The notes under the pieces: model-generated
The model's input: the letters and a program-made list of their open reading frames with translations, nothing else
Databases searched by the model: none
Told to the model about the DNA's origin: nothing
Made by a program: the position numbers and the translations under genes
In this document: positions 7,835-17,593 of the stretch, one piece after another
Layout: the number at the start of each line of letters is the position of its first letter
Position numbering within the stretch: position 1 is the stretch's first letter
Assembly: GCF_040530035.1 (NCBI RefSeq)
Contig: NZ_JBEWCD010000001.1
Coordinates: 1,302,001-1,366,000, forward strand
DNA from: Roseibium sp. HPY-6
GTDB taxonomy: Bacteria > Pseudomonadota > Alphaproteobacteria > Rhizobiales > Stappiaceae
DNA length: 64,000 nt
Direction: 5' to 3'

Positions 7835-9329
7835 TGCGCTGACCGTCTGGCGGGCCATCGACCTCATCCTGATAGGAATGGTGTTCTATGCCGTTCTTGC
7901 AAGCGGGATCCTGCAGATCCCAGGCATCGTTCCCTTTGGACAAAGCATCTACGACGAATACTATCTCGCCCTTCTGGATGGCCACCTGGACATCCCGGCG
8001 CGCGTCGTGCAGCTGGAAGGGCACTATGCGCCGGATGGCACAACCTATCTCTATCATGGTGTCGGCCCCCTTCTGACGCGGTTTGCGCTCGGGTGGTTCT
8101 GGCCGTTTGAAAGTGTCGGGATGGCGCAGTTTTCAATCTGGGCCTGGGCTTGTCTTGGAACGCTCTGCTACCACGCAGCTTTCCTGAAGGCGACCGCACG
8201 GGAAATGGAACAGCTTGGCGAAAAAGGACTGGCGCTCAGCAGGTTGCTTTCGCTGGCCGTCTGGTTCAGCAGTCCCGGCCTGCTTCTGGCGGCCAATACG
8301 TCCTTTTACCACGAACCGATTGCCCTGGCTTATGCGGCGACCGGAGCGTTTGTCCTCATCTGGGCCAACGTCGCATTCGAGGATTGGCCATTGTGGCGAA
8401 CAGCCATCCCGTGTGCGGCACTGGCAGCGGTCACTCTCCACGCACGCCCCAACGTTGCTATCGGCCTTTACGTGGCCTGCACCTTGTTGCTGATGTATCT
8501 GGCAGTGACATCGCTCAAGCAGAACTGGCTTCGGGTCGGCCTGGCTCTGGCAATTCTTGGCACAAGCGGCGTCGGATTTCTCGGACTGAATGTTGCACGT
8601 TTCGGCGATGCGACCGAAACCCATGGCCGATATACCAAAGACAGCATCCAATACGGGTTTGTGTTCTGGGGCTATGAGGATCGCGACAGCGCACGCGCGG
8701 AAGCTTTCAAGGAACACGGCAAGTTCAACGTGAAACGGATCCCGCACAATGTCGCGATCTATGCGCTGGATCTGCCGACGATCCAGGAGTATGTCGATCC
8801 GCTCTCCGAGCAGGTCCACACGTTCGCCAGAAACACGCTCGCCGGCGATCTGGGCTTCATCCGGATCGAAAAACCTTTCGCCGGCATTCTGTTCTTGTGG
8901 CCATTGTGGCTCGTCTTTGCGCTTTGGTCCTTCAAGGCACAACGATCGGTCTGGACGAAACTCGCCATTCCCCTGACCGGCGGGCTCGTTCTGGCCTTTC
9001 TGACACTCTCCTACGGCACCATCACGCTTCGCTATCGGATCGATCTTTGGCCGGCGCTCAGCCTCTTCGTTCTCGCCGGATTGTCCGCCGCAATGCCAAG
9101 GATCGCCGTTACCCGCAACACGGCGGCCTGGAAGTGGGGATTGGGGATCTGTTTTCTGGCCGGTCTTGCAATGTCTGCCAACGTGACGGGCCAGTTGCGC
9201 CAGTTCCGCGTCTCGCCCGAAGCCACATCCGTGTGGAGCCTTGAGGAATGCCGCCAGCTGGCATCGCTGCGGGACTTTACAACCGAGCAGACCGACACGA
9301 TATGCCAGCCGCCAAGGATCGCACGATAG
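7800..9329 (+). CDS. Multi-pass membrane protein, probable GT-C-type glycosyltransferase
   Basis: 509 residues with about ten or more membrane helices. The first external loop carries an acidic pair (SIYDEYYLALLDG, about residues 45-57), the typical position of the catalytic Asp/Glu in GT-C enzymes such as PMT and GT39. Overlap with the upstream GT2 gene and a downstream flippase-like gene supports a role in envelope glycan assembly from a lipid-linked sugar. No closer family is recognised, and sugar and acceptor are unknown. Confidence 0.7.
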   Translation: MTKPTALAAPNDALTVWRAIDLILIGMVFYAVLASGILQIPGIVPFGQSIYDEYYLALLDGHLDIPARVVQLEGHYAPDGTTYLYHGVGPLLTRFALGWFWPFESVGMAQFSIWAWACLGTLCYHAAFLKATAREMEQLGEKGLALSRLLSLAVWFSSPGLLLAANTSFYHEPIALAYAATGAFVLIWANVAFEDWPLWRTAIPCAALAAVTLHARPNVAIGLYVACTLLLMYLAVTSLKQNWLRVGLALAILGTSGVGFLGLNVARFGDATETHGRYTKDSIQYGFVFWGYEDRDSARAEAFKEHGKFNVKRIPHNVAIYALDLPTIQEYVDPLSEQVHTFARNTLAGDLGFIRIEKPFAGILFLWPLWLVFALWSFKAQRSVWTKLAIPLTGGLVLAFLTLSYGTITLRYRIDLWPALSLFVLAGLSAAMPRIAVTRNTAAWKWGLGICFLAGLAMSANVTGQLRQFRVSPEATSVWSLEECRQLASLRDFTTEQTDTICQPPRIAR

Positions 9330-9355
9330 ATTGCTCAAGGTGCTGAGAAACGAAC

Positions 9356-9370
9356 GAGACCTCAGGTCTC
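9356..9370. repeat. Near-perfect palindrome before the flippase-like gene
   Basis: GAGACCT-C-AGGTCTC, 7-bp arms about a single central base, 38 bases before the TTG start. It could be an operator or a stability hairpin. Confidence 0.4.
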
Positions 9371-9407
9371 AGGCAAATAGCAGGATCTGCAAAGGGAACA
9401 CTGTAGC

Positions 9408-10319
9408 TTGAATAGCCGTCTGAAATCTCTGGCAATTTGGGGCGGCAGAGCCGTCCTGCTGGTTGCATTGGGATTTATTGCGGTTCAGATCAGATCCCAC
9501 TGGACGGGTCTTTCCAGCTGGCGCCCGGACAGCACCGATGCCGCGCTTCTCGGCGCGTTGTCGCTGGCCTACTTTGCATCGTTGATGTTCGTGGTCGAAG
9601 GGTGGCACCGGATTGTGGCGCTCTATTCCGCCGAGCCGCGAAGCCGGACATATCCGTCCTTTACGATGACCCAGATCGCCAAGTACATACCCGGAAACGT
9701 TGCGCATCTGTTGGGCCGAGGTCTTTACCTGCGCAGCAGTTCCTTGAGCGATGGTCAGATCGTCAAGGCGACACTGGTGGAGCTTGCCGCGATCCCGGCG
9801 GGCGCAGTGACGGTGATCGCGGTACTTGGAAGCGCTGGATTGCTCTCCCCTCTCCTGCCATGGTTACCGTCCTGGCTATGGGTGCTTCTAGCACCGGGAC
9901 TGGTCCTCGGTGTTCTGGCCGCGCTCGTGCTTGCACCCAGACTAGGACTGGTCCCGCAATCATCTACATCCGGTTTGCTGGTTATCGGCACGCTTTCAAC
10001 GGTTTTCATGGCCCTGCTCGGCCTGATCTTTGCCGCCGTTTTCAGTCTGCTGGCAGCCGCGCCAATTGCTCCGCTCGCCGGGGCCGCCGTGATTGCATGG
10101 CTTGTCGGATATCTCACGCCTGGAGCACCAGGTGGACTGGGCACACGTGAAGCGGCATTGGTCGCTCTTTTGTGGTCCCTGAACCAAGAGGACGCGGTCC
10201 TGATTGCAGCCGCCCTGTTCCGGATCGTGACAACACTGGGTGACGTGCTTCTGTTTTCGGTTGGATGGCTGGTGTTTTCTGGTGGAACCGCTCGCGACGA
10301 GGCTTCGAGCAGCCACTGA
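9408..10319 (+). CDS. Lysylphosphatidylglycerol synthase TM-like membrane protein (UPF0104/AglD type)
   Basis: 303 residues with about eight membrane helices. The family signature is seen as QIAKYIPGNVAHLLGRGLYL (about residues 88-107) and the C-terminal helix pair with the conserved PGGLGTREAAL. Such proteins resemble the MprF flippase domain and occur beside GT2 and GT-C genes, where they are thought to move or handle lipid-linked intermediates. The start is a TTG with AAAGGGA 11 bases upstream; no better codon is in frame. It is the third gene of the 6.8-10.3 kb cluster, which ends at an intrinsic terminator. Confidence 0.78.
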   Translation: MNSRLKSLAIWGGRAVLLVALGFIAVQIRSHWTGLSSWRPDSTDAALLGALSLAYFASLMFVVEGWHRIVALYSAEPRSRTYPSFTMTQIAKYIPGNVAHLLGRGLYLRSSSLSDGQIVKATLVELAAIPAGAVTVIAVLGSAGLLSPLLPWLPSWLWVLLAPGLVLGVLAALVLAPRLGLVPQSSTSGLLVIGTLSTVFMALLGLIFAAVFSLLAAAPIAPLAGAAVIAWLVGYLTPGAPGGLGTREAALVALLWSLNQEDAVLIAAALFRIVTTLGDVLLFSVGWLVFSGGTARDEASSSH

Positions 10320-10320
10320 A

Positions 10321-10342
10321 AAGGGCGGCAAATGCCGCCCTT
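10321..10342. terminator. Bidirectional intrinsic terminator
   Basis: AAGGGCGGC (10321-10329), loop AAAT, GCCGCCCTT (10334-10342), between the convergent flippase-like and aminotransferase genes; on the minus strand it runs into TTTT. Confidence 0.8.
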
Positions 10343-10369
10343 CAATAGCGTTATGCAGCGTGTGAAATC

Positions 10370-11653
<1,284 letters not shown>

Positions 11654-11699
11654 TCAAGCTGGCTAAGCAACTTTTTGGGCTTGGGAGAACCGGCGCTTA

Positions 11700-12848
11700 C
11701 TAGCTGCGTGTTTCCAGAATAAGCTTGGGTTCGTCCTTCTCTTCATCAATGAGAGAACACTTGAACCGCTTTTTCTTTGTCTGGCCATTCAGCGTCGTCA
11801 CCGAGACCGACGACGGGACGTCCGATTCCTGCTTTGCGGCATTCATCAGTGACTGGAAGCTTTCAGCATCCAGGAGTGAATCGGTTATTTGGCGTTCGTC
11901 CAGGCTTTCCGGTGTCAGACTGTAGGTTTTCATGGCGGCCTGGTTGGCTGCAATGATCATCCGTGTCTTGGTGTTGACCACAAGGATGGGCGCGCTGCAC
12001 ATCTCAAAAACTTGCGCGAAATCAACGTCTCCACCCACATGGCCAGCCGAAAACAGAACGCCGCCGACCGTACCGCCGAGACGGAAATACATCGCCTCGT
12101 ACTTAAGGTCGATGCTGTCGCCCGGAGCAATCAGGAACTTGCCGCGGCCTGTTGCGCTTGCTCTACGCGTCAGCGCCGCCAACGCCAGGGAGACGATCGT
12201 TCGTCCGACCCGGTTCTGGATATGTGCGATGTTCCGGCCGAGGATCAGACGCGCGTCTTCGATCTGAAAACTCTTGAGAAAGCCGTCGCTTGCAAAGCGC
12301 ACGTAACCGAAATTGTCGACAAGGAGAACAATTCTTGAAGACGAGGCAACAAAGTGCGACAGGATCGGCGCCAATCCGAGTGCAATCTTGCCTGGATGGT
12401 CATCGGACTCGCCAATCGACGGGAAGCAGATCGCAATTATTCTGCCTTCGGACAATTCATAGCGATGCGCTACGATTGGAATTCCCGGAATTCGGTGATC
12501 GGGGCCGCCGCCGACATCAAACGGACCAGCCTGCCCGTCGCGAATGGCGCCTTGAACCAGGCGCAGGATTGTCTTGCGGTCTTCCGTCGAAAGATGCCGC
12601 AGCGCCTCATTCGACGGCGCTTCCTGCAGCTCCTTGACTTCGCTGTTGAAGTTCTGGGAACCCACTTCGTGCCAGAGCAGGGTTTTTTTGTTGATGTCGG
12701 CAATGAAAAACTGCAATCCCGAAAGCGAAAGCGCGGGCGCTTCCCCTTCATTTGGCTGCGACTGCACACGTGTCTGCTGATCCTCTGCGGATGCCGCGGA
12801 CTCTTCGGACGTTTTGGGCAATGCGTTCTGCGCTGCGTTGAGTGTCAT
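11700..12848 (-). CDS. PAS-domain protein without output domain
   Basis: 382 residues, soluble. Two PAS-like segments are seen: about 168-215 (RIVLLVDNFGYVRFASDGFLKSF) and about 277-350 (APILVVNTKTRMIIAANQAAMKTY). The first 45 residues are low-complexity. There is no HTH, kinase, GGDEF or EAL domain after the PAS segments, so it must act through a partner, or ligand binding itself is the function. The 5' neighbour is distant (about 260 bases) and aatA is downstream on the same strand with a 130-base gap, so it is probably monocistronic. Confidence 0.7.
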   Translation of the reverse strand: MTLNAAQNALPKTSEESAASAEDQQTRVQSQPNEGEAPALSLSGLQFFIADINKKTLLWHEVGSQNFNSEVKELQEAPSNEALRHLSTEDRKTILRLVQGAIRDGQAGPFDVGGGPDHRIPGIPIVAHRYELSEGRIIAICFPSIGESDDHPGKIALGLAPILSHFVASSSRIVLLVDNFGYVRFASDGFLKSFQIEDARLILGRNIAHIQNRVGRTIVSLALAALTRRASATGRGKFLIAPGDSIDLKYEAMYFRLGGTVGGVLFSAGHVGGDVDFAQVFEMCSAPILVVNTKTRMIIAANQAAMKTYSLTPESLDERQITDSLLDAESFQSLMNAAKQESDVPSSVSVTTLNGQTKKKRFKCSLIDEEKDEPKLILETRS

Positions 12849-13111
12849 TCCGCGCCTGACCTGTGCTTAATCCATTATCCCGGAGAATTACTATTGCGCA
12901 AAAATGCAAACAAAGACTGAAGCGGATGACAGAATGAGCCCAATCTCGCCCGAGTTTCAATTAAGGGTTTAGCGCCGTGACCGGTGACACGTCCTGATCC
13001 GCGATCGCGCCGCATTATCGTCACGAAAACTCTCACCGAATGCCTGATTGACGTCGGTCTGAAGACCCAATTGTTGTCGAGAGTGCAAACAGGAAGACGA
13101 TGGAGGTTCCC

Positions 13112-13339
13112 ATGCGGTTTTTGACATCATCGGAAACACCTCGGCGGGCAACAAGGTCTGCGGCTCAGCCGGAGTTGCTGTTTATTCTCGCTATAGCGTT
13201 TTTGATGTTGATGACTCTCGCGGTCGCTCCACTCCTGGCTCTTCCTCTGATTGCTTTCGTTGTAATGGCTGCAGTCACCCGTCAATTGGGTCTGAGGCTT
13301 TATGACGATCTTACCCGGGCGATCGATCAAGACGGTTAG
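13112..13339 (+). CDS. Small membrane protein, unknown
   Basis: 75 residues: a polar N-terminus, then a hydrophobic hairpin of two adjoining segments (LLFILAIAFLMLMTLAV and LLALPLIAFVVMAAV), then a charged tail. The second ATG is chosen because GGAGG sits 5 bases before it. No family is recognised. A second small one-TM gene follows 35 bases later on the same strand, so the two may be cotranscribed. Confidence 0.55.
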   Translation: MRFLTSSETPRRATRSAAQPELLFILAIAFLMLMTLAVAPLLALPLIAFVVMAAVTRQLGLRLYDDLTRAIDQDG

Positions 13340-13374
13340 AAACACGAACGATAAGAAACCGAATAAGACTGACA

Positions 13375-13611
13375 ATGGCAAAGACTGAAGACCTTTCCCA
13401 CCGGAAATCCGTTTCCGGCCGCAGTGACTTGCGCGATGCAAAACCCCTATTGCAGGCAATCTTTCTGGGAATGGTGCTTGCCATTGCTTTGGTCGCGGCA
13501 GCCGCAATGGCGAGTTCCGATGCAGAAGACAGCCCGGATCCGCGCGGTCCTGCGATTGAGCAACCGGTGACCGGTGACGGGCAAACGCAAAGCCCCGGAC
13601 ACGGCATCTAA
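13375..13611 (+). CDS. Small single-pass membrane protein, unknown
   Basis: 78 residues: a charged N-terminus, one membrane helix (LLQAIFLGMVLAIALVAAAAM, about residues 25-45) and a Pro/Asp/Gly-rich tail predicted outside. No strong ribosome binding site is seen. Placement just after another small membrane gene suggests a pair. Unknown function; could be a chance ORF. Confidence 0.45.
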   Translation: MAKTEDLSHRKSVSGRSDLRDAKPLLQAIFLGMVLAIALVAAAAMASSDAEDSPDPRGPAIEQPVTGDGQTQSPGHGI

Positions 13612-13623
13612 TGCGCGGTGGCC

Positions 13624-14055
13624 TTAGATCGCACCCAGCGTGATCGCGGCCACAACAACGTATCTTCCGGTTTTGGCGATGGCCACCAGGATCAGGAATG
13701 GCCAGAACCGCTCTTTGAGCACCCCGGCGGCAAGCGTCAACGGATCTCCGATAAACGGCGCCCAGCTCAACAAAAGACTCCAGCGTCCATAGCGGTGGTA
13801 CCACCGCGTCGCTTTTTCCAGTTTCTCGACACTTACGGGGAACCACTTGGCGTGCGAATAGGCGGCAGCACCACGCCCGATCCCCCAGTTTACGACCGAT
13901 CCCAGCGTATTGCCGAGGCTGGCGACGAGAACCAGAACGGTCACAGGTTCACTTTCCAGATAGATGAGGCTTGCCAGTCCGAACTCGGATTGCGCGGGCA
14001 GCAAGGTCGCTGCAAGAAAAGATACGCCGAATAGGCCGATCAGACTGACACTCAT
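13624..14055 (-). CDS. YqaA-family (DedA/SNARE-associated-like) membrane protein
   Basis: 143 residues, usual for YqaA proteins. Family features: GVSFLAATLLPAQSE in the first helix, ASLGNTLGSVVNWGIGR, the charged loop with KWYHRYGRWSLLLSW (here RWYHRYG...) and PFIGDPLTLAAGVLK. Four or five membrane segments. The DedA superfamily contains proton-dependent lipid scramblases and transporters; YqaA members are not individually characterised. The ATG at 14055 matches the family's N-terminus; a TTG 13 codons earlier is an alternative. Confidence 0.82.
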   Translation of the reverse strand: MSVSLIGLFGVSFLAATLLPAQSEFGLASLIYLESEPVTVLVLVASLGNTLGSVVNWGIGRGAAAYSHAKWFPVSVEKLEKATRWYHRYGRWSLLLSWAPFIGDPLTLAAGVLKERFWPFLILVAIAKTGRYVVVAAITLGAI

Positions 14056-14257
14056 GATGCCGGTTGGATATACGCACACCGGACAAAGAGGCAAGCACCT
14101 GTTCGGCGAAACGAACAGGCGTGCCCTGTTTAACGAACCAAAGGGTTCCGCGAGGGATCGGGCACCAGCTTAAAGCGTGCCGTATCTCTTCGGATTTACG
14201 AGCGATCCGTGCGGTCTTCAGATTACCACCCGAACAATCATTCATCCGGATTGCAGA

Positions 14258-14569
14258 TTAGCTTGCGAGAAACTGCGCGTTTCTGAAAATGGCGCTGTTG
14301 GCAGCGACGATTGCGACCGCATTCATGCGGTTCTTGGCACCAAGACGGGTGATCGCATTGCGGATATGCACTTTCACTGTCGCAGTGGACACACCCAACT
14401 CATAAGCGATCTGCTTGTTGACTTTGCCTTCGCACAAAAGCAGCAGAATTTCGAGCTGACGGCTTGTCAGTTTGTCGCTCAGGGACTGCATTGCGCGCGC
14501 GGCACCCGAAAAGACCTCGTCATGTCCGGTCCGGGCAGTGTGTGTGTCGAGAGCAAAATGAGCGTTCAT
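14258..14569 (-). CDS. Small LuxR-type HTH regulator (no receiver domain)
   Basis: 103 residues. After about 35 unstructured residues comes a complete GerE/LuxR HTH: LTSRQLEILLLLCEGKVNKQIAYELG...TATVKVHIRNAITRLGAKNRMNAV. There is no receiver or autoinducer domain, so activity is set by expression level or a partner. AGGA lies upstream; GTG at 14572 is an alternative start. It is divergent from the MccR-type gene across about 130 bases. Confidence 0.82.
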   Translation of the reverse strand: MNAHFALDTHTARTGHDEVFSGAARAMQSLSDKLTSRQLEILLLLCEGKVNKQIAYELGVSTATVKVHIRNAITRLGAKNRMNAVAIVAANSAIFRNAQFLAS

Positions 14570-14701
14570 CACGATGTTCCTACCTAGAGCGTTTCCAATT
14601 TTTTGATGCGCTCACTTTCATCCAAAGAGAGTATATTGTAAAATGTTAAAGTGCTGACAGAAAATAGCTAAGATTTTGCAATTTGCTCACCGGGTCAAGT
14701 G

Positions 14702-16141
14702 ATGAACAGGAAACTCTACTCAGGACACACGCTTCGGCAGATCAGGTCAGACTTCGGTCTTTCTCAAACCGATTTCGCCAAAAAAGTCGGCCTTTCAACA
14801 GCTTATGTCAACCAGATCGAAAACAACAACCGGCCGGTCACCGCATCCGTCCTGCTCACCATCAACCGCATTTTCGGCGTCGATCTGGCCGCCTTCGAAA
14901 AGAACGATCTCGACCGGGTTGTTCAGGATCTGCAGGAAGTCTTCGCCGATACACAGTTTCATACGTCTTCGGTGAACCGGCAGGAAATACAGGAACTTGT
15001 CACCCGGGCACCCGCCGTAACCCAGGCGATCATGGACCTTTACGGCGCTTTGCGCAGTTACCATGACAGGGATGTGCTTGAAGACGATCTTGTTCAGATG
15101 GGCGGGGAGGAAACCGCTGCAGGTGGTATTCGCAAATCGGCCTATGACGAAGTGCGGGATTTCTTCCATTACACCGACAACTATGTCGACAGTCTCGACC
15201 GCGCCGCCGAAAAGCTCGTACACGAGATCGGGCTTCACGCATGTGAGGACAAATTTGACCGGTTGACCGGCTGGCTCCGCCAGCGCTTCGACATTTCAGT
15301 GGAGCAGCGGCAAGACTACGAGGGCACCCTTATCCGTCACCAGGAATATACGCGAACGATTTCGATCTACCGGGCGGTTCCCCAGTCAACCAAAAATTTT
15401 CTGTTGGGATCGGTAATTGCGGAATTGTGTGTGAAGGATCTGGTTGCCGAGGAAGTCAGGCGCGCGAGTTTTCGAACCGGTTCGGCCGAAAGTATCGCGA
15501 CCCTCGCCCTGCGGAACTATTTTTCCGGCGCGCTTTTGTTGCCCTACGACGATTTTCTGAAAACGGCGACGAAATGCCGGCACGACATTCAGCTTCTGTC
15601 GAACACGATGGATGCCAGCATCGAGACCGTGTGCCACAGACTGTCGACCCTTCAGCGGCCGGGTGCGAATGGTCTTCCGTTCTATTTCGTCAAAATCGAC
15701 CGCGCCGGCAATGTCGTCAAACGGCACAGCGCAACGCGCTTTCAATTTGCGCGTTTCGGCGGGTCCTGCCCGCGCTGGAACGTTCACCAGGCGTTTGAAC
15801 AGAACTCCAACAAGTTTACCGCCCAGATCGCGCAGATGCCCGACGGCGTAGAGTATCTGTGCATCGCGACCAGTGTCACCAAACACCAGCCGGACTATCA
15901 CACCGGCGAACGCCGGTATGCGCTCGGCATCGGCTGCGAAGTCAAATATGCTGACGCCATTGTTTACGCCGATGGCCTGGCTGTGAATGAAGTCGCCGAA
16001 CCGGAGCCGATTGGAGTGAACTGCCGCATCTGCCCGCGTGACGACTGTGATCAGCGGGCCTTTCCGGCAATTGGCAAAGAACCCTTCATCGATCCTGGGC
16101 AGCGCGGCATCGTTCCTTATCGGGTCAAGGCTGCCGAATAG
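14702..16141 (+). CDS. XRE-family short-chain acyl-CoA-type regulator (MccR/RamB/ScfR-like)
   Basis: 479 residues. The N-terminal HTH is clear (LRQIRSDFGLSQTDFAKKVGLS...VNQIENNNRPVTASVLL, residues 8-55). A long middle region corresponds to the IrrE-like segment of this family, and the C-terminus carries the family's Cys motif (GVNCRICPRDDCDQRAFPAIG, near residue 440). The middle region lacks the HExxH zinc site of active IrrE peptidases. Family members sense short-chain acyl-CoAs and control propionate/methylmalonyl or glyoxylate pathways. No such pathway gene is adjacent, so its targets are probably elsewhere. GTG at 14699 is an alternative start. Confidence 0.83.
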   Translation: MNRKLYSGHTLRQIRSDFGLSQTDFAKKVGLSTAYVNQIENNNRPVTASVLLTINRIFGVDLAAFEKNDLDRVVQDLQEVFADTQFHTSSVNRQEIQELVTRAPAVTQAIMDLYGALRSYHDRDVLEDDLVQMGGEETAAGGIRKSAYDEVRDFFHYTDNYVDSLDRAAEKLVHEIGLHACEDKFDRLTGWLRQRFDISVEQRQDYEGTLIRHQEYTRTISIYRAVPQSTKNFLLGSVIAELCVKDLVAEEVRRASFRTGSAESIATLALRNYFSGALLLPYDDFLKTATKCRHDIQLLSNTMDASIETVCHRLSTLQRPGANGLPFYFVKIDRAGNVVKRHSATRFQFARFGGSCPRWNVHQAFEQNSNKFTAQIAQMPDGVEYLCIATSVTKHQPDYHTGERRYALGIGCEVKYADAIVYADGLAVNEVAEPEPIGVNCRICPRDDCDQRAFPAIGKEPFIDPGQRGIVPYRVKAAE

Positions 16142-16153
16142 ATGCAGCCCTGT

Positions 16154-16171
16154 ATCCATCTTCGGATGGAT
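16154..16171. terminator. Hairpin with UUCG tetraloop between convergent genes
   Basis: ATCCATC (16154-16160), TTCG, GATGGAT (16165-16171). An exceptionally stable UUCG loop lies between two convergent regulator genes. There is no clear T-run, so terminator function is likely but not certain. Confidence 0.45.
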
Positions 16172-16198
16172 TGTGCGTCAAATCACCCACAGTTAGTG

Positions 16199-16597
16199 TC
16201 ACTGTGTTGCGCGCGCTGCCGTCATCACCGCGCGCCGTGACGGAAGGTTCAGCCTTTGCAGAACCGCGTGTACGTGATCCTTTACAGTGGCGACGCTAAT
16301 GCCGAACTCTTTTGCGATTTCCCTGTTTGACTTGCCAGCGATGATCAGCCGGGCAACCTCCTTCTGGCGAGGCGTGAGCAGTGCAAGAAAGGCCGGATCT
16401 CCGCCTTCGCGGACAACCGTGATCAGCGGCGCTCCGATTGTCCGGCTGGCCTCCAGGTCGATCTTCAGTTTCGCACCGCGTTCCGCAAGCGGCGCCAGAG
16501 CTTCAATGACCGAGACGGGAATAGGCGTTTGCGGCGTTTCCCGCAGATCGTCCAATGCGTTTTTCAACGCGTCAACCACCTCAGCATCCACCGTCAT
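16199..16597 (-). CDS. LuxR-type HTH regulator
   Basis: 132 residues. The N-terminal half is helical and not recognised. The C-terminal half is a LuxR/GerE HTH: LLTPRQKEVARLIIAGKSNREIAKEFG...ATVKDHVHAVLQRLNLPSR. The start at 16597 is placed by GGAGA 10 bases upstream. Its start lies only 18 bases from the divergent NTF2-like gene at 16616, so each gene's promoter overlaps the other's coding start, a good arrangement for mutual or autoregulation. Confidence 0.82.
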   Translation of the reverse strand: MTVDAEVVDALKNALDDLRETPQTPIPVSVIEALAPLAERGAKLKIDLEASRTIGAPLITVVREGGDPAFLALLTPRQKEVARLIIAGKSNREIAKEFGISVATVKDHVHAVLQRLNLPSRRAVMTAARATQ

Positions 16598-16615
16598 CCG
16601 TGAAAGGTCTCCTTC

Positions 16616-16978
16616 ATGAGCAAGCTGCCCCTGGACATTGCAAACTTCTTTCTGGCAATGCAAGCCGGGCCCTCCGGCGCTGAGATACTTGGCTCATTCT
16701 TTGACGATGACGCGGTGTATTCCGAACCCTTCTCCGGTCAGTCGGAGCCTCATCGCGGACGCGACGCCATTCTGGCAGCTTTTGCGGCAAGTCGAAGCGA
16801 AGACTTCAGCGACGCCGTCATCAATCTTGGCGCGGTTGAAGTCGAAGCTGAAACCATCACGGTCAAATGGACTTGTTATTCCCAGGCCATACCGGGCGGC
16901 AGCGGCAGCGGAACCAATGTCTTCACCGTTTTAAACGGCAAGATTGTCTCCCTGGTCACTACGCTCGACATGCCCTGA
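16616..16978 (+). CDS. NTF2-like/SnoaL-fold protein
   Basis: 120 residues with the alpha+beta cone pattern: the N-terminal helix, FFDDDAVYSEPFSGQSEPHRGRDAI (typical 'f.dDavy..p...g..Gr.ai' of SnoaL-like proteins), and beta strands ending NVFTVLNGKIVSLVTT. Such domains bind small hydrophobic ligands or act as isomerases/dehydratases; substrate unknown. Paired head-to-head with a LuxR-type regulator, its likely controller. Confidence 0.75.
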   Translation: MSKLPLDIANFFLAMQAGPSGAEILGSFFDDDAVYSEPFSGQSEPHRGRDAILAAFAASRSEDFSDAVINLGAVEVEAETITVKWTCYSQAIPGGSGSGTNVFTVLNGKIVSLVTTLDMP

Positions 16979-17034
16979 GGCAAGACCGCAGGAAAGCCTG
17001 GTAGCCTAGCCGCCGCAGCACCCGTCACAGTCCG

Positions 17035-17535
17035 CTAGCTGTCCAGCAGGTTCTGGAAATGGTTTCTCAACTCATAGGCACCACGCTGTCCCTGCAGTAC
17101 TTCCTGCAGGTCACCTTTCCCGTCGAAGAGGAGCAGGGTGACATGCGGCACGCCATACCGGTTGGCAAAGGTCTTGCCCTTGGCAGTCCGGATATTGGCA
17201 ACCACGTAGTTGAGCTGCTCTTCCTCGAACATATCGAGCGCTTTTCGGGCGTCGGCTTGCAGGGATCTGCACAGTGAACACTGGGGATCATGGATCTGCA
17301 CGATCGTCGGGCGGCCGTTGCCGACACGTGTAAGGTCATGCTCATGACGCATGTTCACGTGGTTGCTTGCGAAAACATAACCTGTGCCACCCACCAGAAT
17401 GGCACCGATGGCGATGTTCCGGCCGAGGCGCAGGAAGTTCCGCCTCCCTTGATCGGTCTGCCCTTTTGACGGTGCGCCGGCGGACTGCCGGGACCTTTTG
17501 TCCCGGGCTTTTGGAGACTTGCGTTGCTTTTTCAT
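17035..17535 (-). CDS. Membrane-anchored thioredoxin-like protein
   Basis: 166 residues: a basic N-terminus with a twin-arginine-like RRNFLRLGR, one hydrophobic segment (IAIGAILVGGTGYVFA, about residues 41-56), and a thioredoxin-like domain with the active-site motif CSLC (C86, C89) followed by a cis-Pro strand (VPHVTLLLFDG). Expected to be an anchored periplasmic thiol oxidoreductase. It sits directly downstream of two L,D-transpeptidase genes, whose catalytic cysteines must stay reduced. That link is inference from position. AAGGTG precedes the start. Confidence 0.75.
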   Translation of the reverse strand: MKKQRKSPKARDKRSRQSAGAPSKGQTDQGRRNFLRLGRNIAIGAILVGGTGYVFASNHVNMRHEHDLTRVGNGRPTIVQIHDPQCSLCRSLQADARKALDMFEEEQLNYVVANIRTAKGKTFANRYGVPHVTLLLFDGKGDLQEVLQGQRGAYELRNHFQNLLDS

Positions 17536-17593
17536 AATTCACCTTTTGAAAGGCTTGCGCGGGACACAGGTTGCTGGCCCGCGCGCACAAAAA

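Noticed and set aside
8133..9338. A 401-codon minus-strand frame opposite the GT-C-like membrane gene
   Set aside because: No hydrophobic or domain pattern and no ribosome binding site; the opposite strand gives a clean multi-pass membrane protein overlapping its neighbour.
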